Source: Actinomycetes bacterium
GTDB taxonomy: Bacteria; Actinomycetota; Actinomycetes; Mycobacteriales; Mycobacteriaceae
DNA: 33,218 bases
Direction: 5' to 3'
Assembly: GCA_022601135.1 (NCBI GenBank)
Contig: JAHZJB010000099.1
Coordinates: 1-33,218 of the forward strand
Shown here: positions 24,498-31,920 of the stretch, piece by piece
How positions within the stretch are numbered: the stretch's first letter is position 1
Layout of the letters: each line of letters opens with the position of its first letter
Notes under the pieces: generated by a model
Told to the model about the DNA's origin: nothing
The model's database searches: none
The model's input: only the letters and a program-made list of their open reading frames with translations
Program-made: the position numbers and the translations under genes

Positions 24498-24560
24498 CGC
24501 CGAGATGGCAGTTACGCAGGGGTGTACTCGAACTTTCGCTGCATAGCTGCCAATTCGGCG
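24498..24560 (+). repeat. Palindromic intergenic element, family B, copy B3
   Basis: A 63-bp copy between nei and the DUF559 gene, in the same orientation as B2. It starts with the same 20 bases (CGCCGAGATGGCAGTTACGC) and keeps GAACTTTCGCTGC in the loop. The arms pair at 16 of 20 positions. With B2 it forms a direct-repeat bracket around the DUF559 gene. Confidence 0.85.
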
Positions 24561-24574
24561 TCTGGGCAAGCGCG

Positions 24575-25327
24575 CTAGCGCTGGCAGGCGGGGCACCAGT
24601 AGGTGATGCGGTCACCCCCGCGATCGGCCTCGATGGGCGTGCCGCAGCGTCGGCACGCTTGGCCGGCTCGACCGTACACCCACAGATTCTTCCCCGGTCG
24701 GGTGTCACCGGTTGTCGTCCGCTTCACTCGTAATCGGTTGGCCCACAACATCTGCTGGGCCCTGCCGACCGTACGTACCGGATCAGCCAACGCGCCGACC
24801 TGGGTGCTGGGCCGCAACCCGAAGACGAAACACAACTCGTTGGCATAGACGTTGCCCACGCCTGCCATGACCCGCTGGTCCAGGAGTGCTGCGGCCACCG
24901 GCCGCGATGGATCTGCAATCAGATTGGCTGCCGCCACTTCAGCTGACCAATCGTCGCCGAGCAGATCCGGCCCCAGATGGGCGACGGCGTCCATGTCGCT
25001 TGCGCGGTCCAGAACCTCAAGCACCCCCAGGTCGATACCCGAGGCCCGGGAGTCCGCCGTTTCCAGCACGATCCGCACCTGGTGGCCGGGCACCCGTGCC
25101 CTACCGACGAGCCACGCGCCGTCCATCTTCAAATGCGAGTGAATGCTGGCTGCCCCCGCCCTGATGAACAGGTGTTTCCCCCGACTCAGCACCTCGTCGA
25201 CAACGTGGCCGGTCAGATCCACTGCAGCGTAGCGGGGGACGCGAACGTCGCACCGGGTCAACGCCTTGCCCGCCAACGCTTGTTGCAGCTTCGCGGCCGT
25301 GCGGAAGACGGTGTCGCCCTCCGGCAT
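24575..25327 (-). CDS. nei: Formamidopyrimidine-DNA glycosylase / endonuclease VIII family protein
   Basis: A 250-residue Fpg/Nei base-excision glycosylase. The mature N-terminus PEGDTVF (Pro2 nucleophile, Glu3) is intact, SRGKHLFIR supplies the conserved Lys near residue 50, [19 protein letters not shown] is the helix-two-turn-helix, and the C-terminus has the CxxC...CxxC zinc finger (CRRCGTPIE and CPACQR). Such enzymes remove oxidised bases and nick the abasic site. The ATG shares its first base with the lhr stop (TGATG at 25325-25329), so it is translated after lhr in a repair operon, as in M. tuberculosis (Rv3297-Rv3296 by memory). Fpg, Nei1 and Nei2 cannot be fully told apart here; Nei2 is favoured by context. 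Confidence 0.92.
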   Translation of the reverse strand: MPEGDTVFRTAAKLQQALAGKALTRCDVRVPRYAAVDLTGHVVDEVLSRGKHLFIRAGAASIHSHLKMDGAWLVGRARVPGHQVRIVLETADSRASGIDLGVLEVLDRASDMDAVAHLGPDLLGDDWSAEVAAANLIADPSRPVAAALLDQRVMAGVGNVYANELCFVFGLRPSTQVGALADPVRTVGRAQQMLWANRLRVKRTTTGDTRPGKNLWVYGRAGQACRRCGTPIEADRGGDRITYWCPACQR

Positions 25328-28300
25328 CAGCGCAACCGCAACCCGCGCGGTGTCCTGGCGAACCCGGCCTGTTCTAGGGCAGTGGCCACCACCGAGTCAC
25401 GGTCATCGAGCACCGTAACACCGTCGACCCGTTCCACCAGAAGCGCCGGAACCCGCTGCCGCGTCACCAACTCGGCCAGCGCTGCGGCTGCCGCCTCAGA
25501 TGTTTCGGGGTCGGCAGTGAAGCTCAGCAGCGACCGGCCACCGCGCTCGACGAACCAGACCAGCTCACCGTCGACCAGCACCACCAGCGCACCGGCCTTG
25601 CGGCCGGCCCGGTGGGCGGTATCGCTGTCTGCGCCACGGGCCGGCCAGGGGAGGGCGGCGCCGAACGGGTTGGCGGGATCGGTCGCCGCGAGCGCGTGTG
25701 CACGTAGGGCGCCTCTGGTGTCATCGATGCTATCGGCATAGGTGCGGAGCCGGTCGACAGTGCTGGCCGTCGCGAATTGCGCGCCACCGAGCGATTCGAC
25801 GAAGTATCCGCGCTGACACCGCCCCACTTCCTCCATCCCGGTCAGCACCTTGTACAGCGCGGCGAATCCGCCGGTGACCCGTTCGGCCGCCACGGCGCCC
25901 CTGGTCAGCACGCCGTGTCGGGCGAGCAGCTGGTCCGCCTGGAAGTGTGCCCGCACCGTGGTATCCGTCTCCGCTTCGGGCAGGACGGACCAGCGTCCGG
26001 CCACTGTCGGGTCGGAATCGCGATGGGCGCCGGTGCTGAGGCTGTAGCGGCTCAGTCGGGGTGCGCGACGATGCCGGTGCGATGGCGTTGCCGGCCGTCG
26101 CGAGCCGACGCCCCGTGATCCGGCAAGCAACGCGCGCACCGGGGCGAAGGTGTCCCCGCCGACGCGTCCGGACCAGATCAATTGCCATAGTGCCTCTTTC
26201 AGGGAATCACTGCCTACCCCGTCGATGGCCAACTGGCGGAAGAAGTAGGCCCCGCCCCCGCTCAAGGCCGTCAGCAGTGCTCGGTGGACGTCGGTGAGTT
26301 CGAGGTCGGCCGGCGGTGCCAGCGACAACGGCGCGGTGTCGGCGGGGTGGAACGCCACCCAGCCATCTGCTGCGGACAGCGAACCGACCCCCGACCACAC
26401 CACCTCCCCGGAGGCGAGCAGCTCGTCGAGCATGCCCGGTTGGTAGTCGCGCACCCGCTGGCCGAAGATCAGCGGCTCTACCGCGCAGGCGGGCATGGGG
26501 ACACCGGCGAGCTGATCGATCACCGCCGCAAGCGCGTCGACCCCGGATCCGGCCTCCTTGCCGACCAGCTGCCAGGGCGGCAGGAAACGGCCCAGCGCGG
26601 CGGTGCTCACCGGCTCGATCTGCGCCCGTAGCGCGGCCAGCGAGCGCCGGCGCAGGATGCGCAGCACTTCGGTCTCGCACCATTGGTCGCAGGCTGCGGA
26701 ATCGGTTGGCACGTCGATGAACTCGCCGCGCATCACTGTGCCGTCGGCGGCCAGCCGGCCCAAGACATCGGCGGCTACGCGCAGTCCGAGGCCGAATCGG
26801 CTGGCCGCTTCACCAGTGGTGAACGGCCCACGGGTGCGCGCATACCGTGAGAGCAGCTCGCCCAAGGGGTCGACCACTTGCTCCAGGAACGCCATCGGCA
26901 CGCCGACCGGAACCGCTACCCCTACTCCGTCGCGGAGTCGACCGATGTCCTCAACTGCCGCCCACCAGGTCTGGCCCGCGAAGGACACTGGCACCGCCCG
27001 CTTCGCTGCCAGCAGACCCTCCAGCCAGCCGCCCGCATCGGCCGCCGCGCACCGTGCCGCGACCTCGTCCTGCGTCAACGGCCCCAGCAGCCGCAACAGG
27101 TCTGCCACGCCCTCGGCATCGCGGGCAGACCTTTCCGGGGTCAGATGTTGCAGCTGGCGGGTGGTGTGGGCGATCACCTCGGCATCGAGCAGTTCGCGCA
27201 GTTCGACCCGGCCCAGGAGTTCGGCAAGGAGTGTCGGATCCAGGGCCAAGGCGGCGGCCCGGCGTTCGGCCAGCGGGCTGTCGCCCTCGTACATGAACGC
27301 CCCGACATAGCCGAACAGCAGGGACGCGGCAAACGGCGACGGTGTCGGTGTTTCGACGTCCAGCAACCGGACCCGTCGCTGGGCCACCCGACCCATCAAA
27401 GACACCAGCGCCGGTACGTCGTAGACGTCCTGCAGGCATTCGCGCACCGCCTCCAGCACGATGGGGAAGTCGGGGTAGTTGCGGGCGACATCGAGCAGTT
27501 GGGCGGCCCGTTGGCGCTGATGCCATAGCGGTGACCGCTTGCCGGGATGGCGGCGCGGCAGAAGCAATGCCCGGGCGGCGCACTCGCGGAAGCGCGACGC
27601 GAACAGCGCCGACCCGGTCACCTCCGCGGTGACCAGCGGCTCGACCTCGTCGGGATCGAAGACGAAGATCTCCGCTCCGGGGGGCGGTGTTTCCCCGTCC
27701 TGTGTCGTGTCGGGGAGCCGGACGATGATGCCGTCGTCGGAGGCGGTCGGCTTCTCGTCGATGCCGTATCGCTCATAGAGCCGTTTACCGACCGCCAGTG
27801 CCAGCGGCCCGTGAACCCGTAGCCCGTAGGGCGAGTGCAGGATCACCCGCCAGTCGCCGAGTTCGTCACGGAAGCGTTCCACCACGAGCGTGGTGTCGGA
27901 CGGTACGACCGAGGTCGCGGTGCGCTGCTCATCGAGCAGCTGCCACAGGTTGTCGTTGGCGAATGAGTCGAAACCAACAGTGCGGCAACGTTCGTCGAAC
28001 TCCTTACGATCCAAGCGGGACAGCTCGCCGTTGAACGCGCCGATCGCGGCGCCCAGCTCGGCCGGTCGGCCGACACTGTCGCCACGCCAGAACGGCAGCC
28101 GGGCCGGTTCGCCGGGGGCGGGGACCACGAGCACCCGGTCGTGGGTGATCTCGGTGATTCGCCAGCTCGTGGCACCGAGCGAGATCACATCGCCGGGGCG
28201 TGACTCGTAGACCATCTCCTCGTCGAGTTCGCCTACCCGGGAGGGTTTGTCGGAGTCCGCGCCGGACGCCAGGAACACGGTGAACAAGCCACGGTCGGGA

Positions 28301-29874
28301 ATGGCCCCGCCGGAGGTGACGGCCAGTCTTTGGGCGCCGGGACGCGACGTCAGGGTGCCGGAATCGCGATCGTAGACGATCCGGGGCCGCAACTCGGCGA
28401 ACTTGGTCGACGGGTACTTACCCGCGAGCAGGTCCAACGTCGCCTCGTACGCACTGCGCGGCAGCGTGGCGAATGGCGCACTGCGCCGTACGGCGTCGAA
28501 CCAGCTATCCGCGCTGATCGGTTCCAGGGCGCAGGCGGCGATGGTGTGCTGGGCCAGTACGTCGAGCGGGTTGGCGGGCACCTTCATCGTCTCGATCTGA
28601 CCGTTCAGCATCCGTTGCACGGTGACCGCGCAGCCGATCAGATCGGTGCGGTGCTTGGGGAACAACACCCCCTGGCTGATCTCGCCCACCTGGTGGCCCG
28701 CCCGCCCGACGCGCTGCAGGCCGCTGGCCACCGACGGCGGGGTTTCCACCTGGATTACCAGATCCACTGAGCCCATGTCGATTCCGAGCTCAAGACTAGA
28801 GGTCGCGACGACCGCCTTGAGACGTCCGGTCTTGAGCTCGTCTTCGACCTCGGCGCGGGCTTCCTTGCTGACCGAGCCATGGTGGGCGCGGGCCAGTATG
28901 GGCTCGGCCCCGTGGGTCTGCCCACTGGCCATGAGCTGGGCCGGCGCGCCGCCGGCCACGGCTGGGTTGTGCTCGCCAAGCTCGGTTCCGGTGCGTTCGG
29001 CGTGAATCTCGTTGATGCGGGCGGTGAGTCGTTCTGCCAGGCGTCGCGAGTTGGTGAACACGATCGAGCTGTTGTGGGCTTCGATGAGGTCGACGACGCG
29101 TTCCTCGACGTCGGGCCAAATCGAGTCGTTCTCCAGATTGGCCATGTCGGGCACCGGAACTTTCACGGTGAGGTCGAAGGTCTTGGCCGCCGGCGGGGCG
29201 ACGATCGTCGTCGGGGCGGCACCGGATAGGAAGCGGGCAACTTCGTCCGGCGGGCGCACCGTCGCGGACAGACCGATCCGTTGGGCGGGCCTTTCCAGCA
29301 AGGCATCGAGACGCTCGAGGGACAGCGCCAGGTGGGCCCCGCGCTTGGTGCCCGCGACGGCGTGCACCTCGTCGACGATCACCGTCTGAATTGTTGCCAG
29401 CGAGTCGCGGGCGCCCGAGGTCAGCATCAGGAACAGCGACTCTGGGGTGGTGATCAGGATGTCGGGTGGCTTGGTGATCAGCTCACGGCGCCGCCGCGCC
29501 GTGGTGTCACCGGAGCGCACACCGACGCTGATGCTCGGCGGTGGCTGGCCGGTGCGTTCGGCGATGCGCGAGATCCCGGTCAGCGGAGTGCGCAGGTTGC
29601 GTTCCACGTCGACGGCCAGCGCCTTGAGCGGTGACACGTAGAGCACCCGAGTGCCCCCTGTGGCTTCGGCGGCCCGGGCCAGTCGGTCGATGGCCCACAG
29701 GAAAGCCGCAAGGGTCTTGCCCGACCCGGTCGGGGCGATGACCAGCGTGTTGTCAGCGTCGGCAATGGCCTTCCAAGCCTGCGCCTGCGCGGGTGTGGGT
29801 TCGACGAACGTGCCTGCAAACCACTCGCGCGTTAGCGGGCTGAAGCGCGACAGCGGGTCGGCACGGGCTGGCAT
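25327..29874 (-). CDS. lhr: Large superfamily 2 helicase Lhr
   Basis: A 1515-residue Lhr helicase, an ATP-dependent 3'-5' translocase acting on DNA and RNA:DNA hybrids. Helicase motifs are intact: Walker A APTGSGKT (47-54), DEVH (168-171), SAT (203-205), [13 protein letters not shown] and QRVGRAGH (387-394). The winged-helix and Lhr-specific domains follow ([14 protein letters not shown], then [17 protein letters not shown]), and then the large C-terminal domain of about 650 residues found in full-length mycobacterial Lhr. The ATG at 29874 gives [13 protein letters not shown], aligned with relatives; GGAGG is unusually close to it (one base). The in-frame extension to 30093 runs through repeat A4 and is rejected. 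Operon with nei supports a DNA repair role. Confidence 0.96.
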   Translation of the reverse strand: MPARADPLSRFSPLTREWFAGTFVEPTPAQAQAWKAIADADNTLVIAPTGSGKTLAAFLWAIDRLARAAEATGGTRVLYVSPLKALAVDVERNLRTPLTGISRIAERTGQPPPSISVGVRSGDTTARRRRELITKPPDILITTPESLFLMLTSGARDSLATIQTVIVDEVHAVAGTKRGAHLALSLERLDALLERPAQRIGLSATVRPPDEVARFLSGAAPTTIVAPPAAKTFDLTVKVPVPDMANLENDSIWPDVEERVVDLIEAHNSSIVFTNSRRLAERLTARINEIHAERTGTELGEHNPAVAGGAPAQLMASGQTHGAEPILARAHHGSVSKEARAEVEDELKTGRLKAVVATSSLELGIDMGSVDLVIQVETPPSVASGLQRVGRAGHQVGEISQGVLFPKHRTDLIGCAVTVQRMLNGQIETMKVPANPLDVLAQHTIAACALEPISADSWFDAVRRSAPFATLPRSAYEATLDLLAGKYPSTKFAELRPRIVYDRDSGTLTSRPGAQRLAVTSGGAIPDRGLFTVFLASGADSDKPSRVGELDEEMVYESRPGDVISLGATSWRITEITHDRVLVVPAPGEPARLPFWRGDSVGRPAELGAAIGAFNGELSRLDRKEFDERCRTVGFDSFANDNLWQLLDEQRTATSVVPSDTTLVVERFRDELGDWRVILHSPYGLRVHGPLALAVGKRLYERYGIDEKPTASDDGIIVRLPDTTQDGETPPPGAEIFVFDPDEVEPLVTAEVTGSALFASRFRECAARALLLPRRHPGKRSPLWHQRQRAAQLLDVARNYPDFPIVLEAVRECLQDVYDVPALVSLMGRVAQRRVRLLDVETPTPSPFAASLLFGYVGAFMYEGDSPLAERRAAALALDPTLLAELLGRVELRELLDAEVIAHTTRQLQHLTPERSARDAEGVADLLRLLGPLTQDEVAARCAAADAGGWLEGLLAAKRAVPVSFAGQTWWAAVEDIGRLRDGVGVAVPVGVPMAFLEQVVDPLGELLSRYARTRGPFTTGEAASRFGLGLRVAADVLGRLAADGTVMRGEFIDVPTDSAACDQWCETEVLRILRRRSLAALRAQIEPVSTAALGRFLPPWQLVGKEAGSGVDALAAVIDQLAGVPMPACAVEPLIFGQRVRDYQPGMLDELLASGEVVWSGVGSLSAADGWVAFHPADTAPLSLAPPADLELTDVHRALLTALSGGGAYFFRQLAIDGVGSDSLKEALWQLIWSGRVGGDTFAPVRALLAGSRGVGSRRPATPSHRHRRAPRLSRYSLSTGAHRDSDPTVAGRWSVLPEAETDTTVRAHFQADQLLARHGVLTRGAVAAERVTGGFAALYKVLTGMEEVGRCQRGYFVESLGGAQFATASTVDRLRTYADSIDDTRGALRAHALAATDPANPFGAALPWPARGADSDTAHRAGRKAGALVVLVDGELVWFVERGGRSLLSFTADPETSEAAAAALAELVTRQRVPALLVERVDGVTVLDDRDSVVATALEQAGFARTPRGLRLR

Positions 29875-29928
29875 GCCTCCATAGTGCCCTTCCCCCCTGA
29901 CAACCCTTGCCCCTCGCCCCTTACCCCG

Positions 29929-29964
29929 CGCGCCTTGCCCCGCGAGCGCGCCTTGCCCCGCGAG
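29929..29964 (+). repeat. Tandem duplication of an 18-bp unit at the edge of repeat A4
   Basis: CGCGCCTTGCCCCGCGAG occurs twice without a gap (29929-29946 and 29947-29964). The second unit overlaps the left end of family A copy A4. A comparable tandem pair flanks copy A3, and a C-rich tract flanks A1. Confidence 0.85.
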
Positions 29965-30020
29965 TGCGCGTGTCAGTACGCCCGCGACCGGCGTGTCGCG
30001 TGCCGTTGGGCACGCTCGCG
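29958..30020 (+). repeat. Palindromic intergenic element, family A, copy A4 (divergent centre)
   Basis: A 63-bp element beginning CCGCGAGTGCGCGTGTC and ending GGGCACGCTCGCG, again with inverted ends. The centre differs from the other copies. It lies between the divergent lhr and hemophore-like genes, upstream of both, so this copy cannot be a simple terminator for them. Confidence 0.68.
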
Positions 30021-30047
30021 GCCCGCGACCCTTGTTGCCAAAAGGGC

Positions 30048-30095
30048 TAGGCTTGGTGGGTCCGCTGATGTCGGCCGACGATAAACCCACCAAGC
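30048..30095 (+). promoter_or_regulatory. Promoter with 11-bp inverted repeat before the hemophore-like operon
   Basis: A -10-like TAGGCT (30048-30053) overlaps an inverted repeat with perfect arms GCTTGGTGGGT (30051-30061) and ACCCACCAAGC (30085-30095). A 10-bp palindrome GTCGGCCGAC lies between them (30070-30079). It may be an operator for an iron or haem regulator, or a 5' leader hairpin. It does not look like a standard IdeR box. Confidence 0.5.
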
Positions 30096-30112
30096 GGACG
30101 GAGGAGAAATCA

Positions 30113-30478
30113 ATGGGGTCTCACAAGATTTTGGCGCGACGGATGCTGTTGGCGACACTCGGCTCCGGGGCGGTTTTTCTCGGTACCAGCCTGCCGGCGC
30201 ACGCTCAGCCGGATCCGCCGAACTGCACGGCGGCAGACCTCGCGGGCGTCATGTCCGGGGTCACCGCGGCAACGTCGGCGTACCTGTTCACTCATCCGCC
30301 GGTCAACGAGTTCATGACGACCCTGGGGGACCTGCCCGCCGAGGAGAAGAAGCCGGCGCTGTTGGCGTTCCTGGACAGCAATCCTCAGGTGAAGGCCGAC
30401 CTTGCAGGTATTCGCCAGCCTGCCGTGGATTTCCGTAATCGCTGCGGCGGCGGCCCGGGACCGCTCGAGCGTGAGTAA
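30113..30478 (+). CDS. Secreted hemophore-like (MHB domain) protein, copy 1
   Basis: A 121-residue precursor with a signal peptide (basic RRMLLATLGSGAVFLG core, cleavage likely after AHA31). The mature helical domain has one disulfide pair (Cys38, Cys111) and the family motif SAYLFTHPPVNEF. Tyr57 and His61 match the spacing of the haem ligands Tyr59 and His63 of M. tuberculosis Rv0203, recalled from memory. The third ligand of Rv0203 (His89) is replaced by Phe86 in LLAFLDSNP. Related proteins carry haem across the periplasm, but whether this one binds haem is unknown. Strong SD (GGAGGAG) supports the ATG at 30113. First gene of a three-gene operon with a paralogue at the end. Confidence 0.82.
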   Translation: MGSHKILARRMLLATLGSGAVFLGTSLPAHAQPDPPNCTAADLAGVMSGVTAATSAYLFTHPPVNEFMTTLGDLPAEEKKPALLAFLDSNPQVKADLAGIRQPAVDFRNRCGGGPGPLERE

Positions 30479-30515
30479 GTTCGCCGGTCACTGCTAAGGC
30501 AACGAGGAGGCAGAG

Positions 30516-30851
30516 ATGCGATTGTTGTATTTGCTCACCGCGTCTGCGGTGGTGTCGTCCGGAATTACCGTCTCCGGACTGGCGGTCGCACCGACCGCGA
30601 CCGCGGACTGCACGAGCGCGGGGGGGACCACCATCTGCTCGCAGGGTGAATCGCGCGGCTCCGACACCGGTGACGGCCCCAGCGGCGCCGGGCCCTACAT
30701 GCCGTATCCGTGTGGGTACGACTGGTACTGCAACGGCACCAACTGGGGAGTCGATCTGGTCATCGATCCCGGGCCGCCGGGTATCGGCCTGCCCGGCCCT
30801 CCAGGGAACCGGCCCGGTGGCGGGGGCGGCAATCGCCCGCGTAGACGATGA
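30516..30851 (+). CDS. Small secreted Gly/Pro-rich protein of unknown function
   Basis: A 111-residue precursor: signal peptide to about Ala30 (TATA-DCT), then four cysteines (Cys32, Cys41, Cys66, Cys72) in a compact part with PYMPYPCGYDWYCNGTNWGVDLVID. The low-complexity tail GPPGIGLPGPPGNRPGGGGG ends in basic RPRRR. I do not recognise a named family. The four Cys suggest two disulfides outside the membrane. GAGGAGG precedes the ATG, 37 bases after the first hemophore-like gene and 28 bases before the second, so it is co-expressed with them. A structural or wall-binding partner role is a guess only. Confidence 0.8.
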   Translation: MRLLYLLTASAVVSSGITVSGLAVAPTATADCTSAGGTTICSQGESRGSDTGDGPSGAGPYMPYPCGYDWYCNGTNWGVDLVIDPGPPGIGLPGPPGNRPGGGGGNRPRRR

Positions 30852-30879
30852 GTCGACCCAGCTGACGAGGGGGCGAAGA

Positions 30880-31212
30880 ATGCCGTTTCAGAGTACGTCT
30901 GCGCACCGAGTCATGGCGGCTGTCGTGGGCGCCGGCGCCGTGTTCCTGGCAACCAGCGTGGCGGCGCATGCCGATCCGCCGAACTGTACGGCGGCCGACC
31001 TCGCCGGGGTCATGACCGGCGTCGCCGCGGCGACATCGACCTACCTGTTCACCCATCCGCAGGTCAACGAATTTCTCACCAGTCTGCGTGACCTCCCGGA
31101 CGAGCAGAAGAGGGCGGAGTTGATCGCCTACATGGATGCGAATCCGCAGGTTCGTGCAGAGTTGCTGAGCATTCGGCAGCCATCGCGGGACTTCCGGAAC
31201 CGCTGCGGCTGA
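30880..31212 (+). CDS. Secreted hemophore-like (MHB domain) protein, copy 2
   Basis: A 110-residue precursor clearly paralogous to copy 1: NCTAADLAGVM, then TYLFTHPQVNEFL, NPQV and DFRNRCG. Signal peptide cleavage is likely after AHA31; disulfide pair Cys36 and Cys109. Tyr55 and His59 keep the presumed haem ligand pair. At the place of the third Rv0203 ligand it has Tyr84 (LIAYMDANP), where copy 1 has Phe, so the two may differ in haem affinity. SD is GAGGGGG before the ATG at 30880. It ends 11 bp from the convergent tetR stop. Confidence 0.82.
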   Translation: MPFQSTSAHRVMAAVVGAGAVFLATSVAAHADPPNCTAADLAGVMTGVAAATSTYLFTHPQVNEFLTSLRDLPDEQKRAELIAYMDANPQVRAELLSIRQPSRDFRNRCG

Positions 31213-31223
31213 GCCGTCCGGCC

Positions 31224-31871
31224 TCAGCGCTGGTCGGTTGCCACCGCGGTCGACAGCGCCGCGGGGATTCCCGGCACTCTTCCGACCGCGTCGAGCAGTG
31301 CGTGGACGCACAGATCGGCGACGAAATCCGCGTTCAGCGACGAATCGAGCAGTCGTTGACGGCACATCTCAAAGGTGAAGGCCAGCCAGCCATAGATGGT
31401 GGCTCGCAGGTCGCGTTCCACCGGTGAATCCATCTGACCAGCAACGTCGGTGATGCGGTCCAGGATGCGGTTGGCCTGTCGTTCGTTGTCGATGTCCTCG
31501 ATGCCCCGCAGCACAGGGTCGGATTGGCCCATCCCCAGATAGGCGGCCCACGCGCCATGGGCATGCTCCTCGTCGTAGCGCAGATAGGCCAGCACTCCGT
31601 CGCGGACCTGCGCGAACAGTGACCGGCCGGGCTGGGATGGGGTGTTGGTGGCCTGAAACAGTCGCTCGCCCTCGGCGCGTACGACGGCCGCGAAGAAGGC
31701 CCGCTTGTCGGGGAAGTAGTGGTACATCAATGCCCGCGAGACACCAGCACGCTCGGCGATCTCGTCGATTCGCACCTCGTCGTAGGGGCGCTGGCCGAAC
31801 ACTTCAGCGCCGAGGGCGAGGAGTTCGTTGCGCCGGTCGCTGGGGGAGAGACGGCGCCGGGACGGTGTCAT
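31224..31871 (-). CDS. TetR-family transcriptional regulator, divergent from the P450
   Basis: A 215-residue TetR-type repressor. The N-terminal helix-turn-helix reads RRNELLALGAEVFGQRPYDEVRIDEIAERAGVSRALMYHYFPDKRAFFAAVV, followed by a helical ligand-binding domain with AAYLGMGQSDPVLRGIEDIDNERQ. The ligand is unknown. The ATG at 31871 is 50 bp from the P450 start on the other strand, so it most likely controls that gene and itself. The layout recalls the BM3R1 repressor beside P450 BM3 in Bacillus megaterium, though the regulators are not obviously orthologous. An in-frame upstream start (31922) would run across the divergent promoter. Confidence 0.88.
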   Translation of the reverse strand: MTPSRRRLSPSDRRNELLALGAEVFGQRPYDEVRIDEIAERAGVSRALMYHYFPDKRAFFAAVVRAEGERLFQATNTPSQPGRSLFAQVRDGVLAYLRYDEEHAHGAWAAYLGMGQSDPVLRGIEDIDNERQANRILDRITDVAGQMDSPVERDLRATIYGWLAFTFEMCRQRLLDSSLNADFVADLCVHALLDAVGRVPGIPAALSTAVATDQR

Positions 31872-31885
31872 GGTGCCTACCCTAC

Positions 31886-31900
31886 TTGACACATGTATAA
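31886..31900. promoter_or_regulatory. Candidate operator between the TetR gene and the P450
   Basis: TTGACACATGTATAA lies in the 49-bp divergent gap and contains the self-complementary ACATGT. It is the only AT-richer patch there and must overlap at least one core promoter. The site is a plausible TetR operator; symmetry beyond the core is imperfect. Confidence 0.5.
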
Positions 31901-31920
31901 CAGCGGCGGAGGCTGGAACC

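Noticed and set aside
24498..24560. B3 as a classical intrinsic terminator of nei
   Set aside because: No T-run follows the stem on the minus strand and the same sequence recurs elsewhere, so repeat membership explains it better; termination is still possible as a side role.
29875..30093. In-frame upstream extension of lhr
   Set aside because: It would translate repeat A4 and its tandem units; the ATG at 29874 aligns with the family N-terminus.
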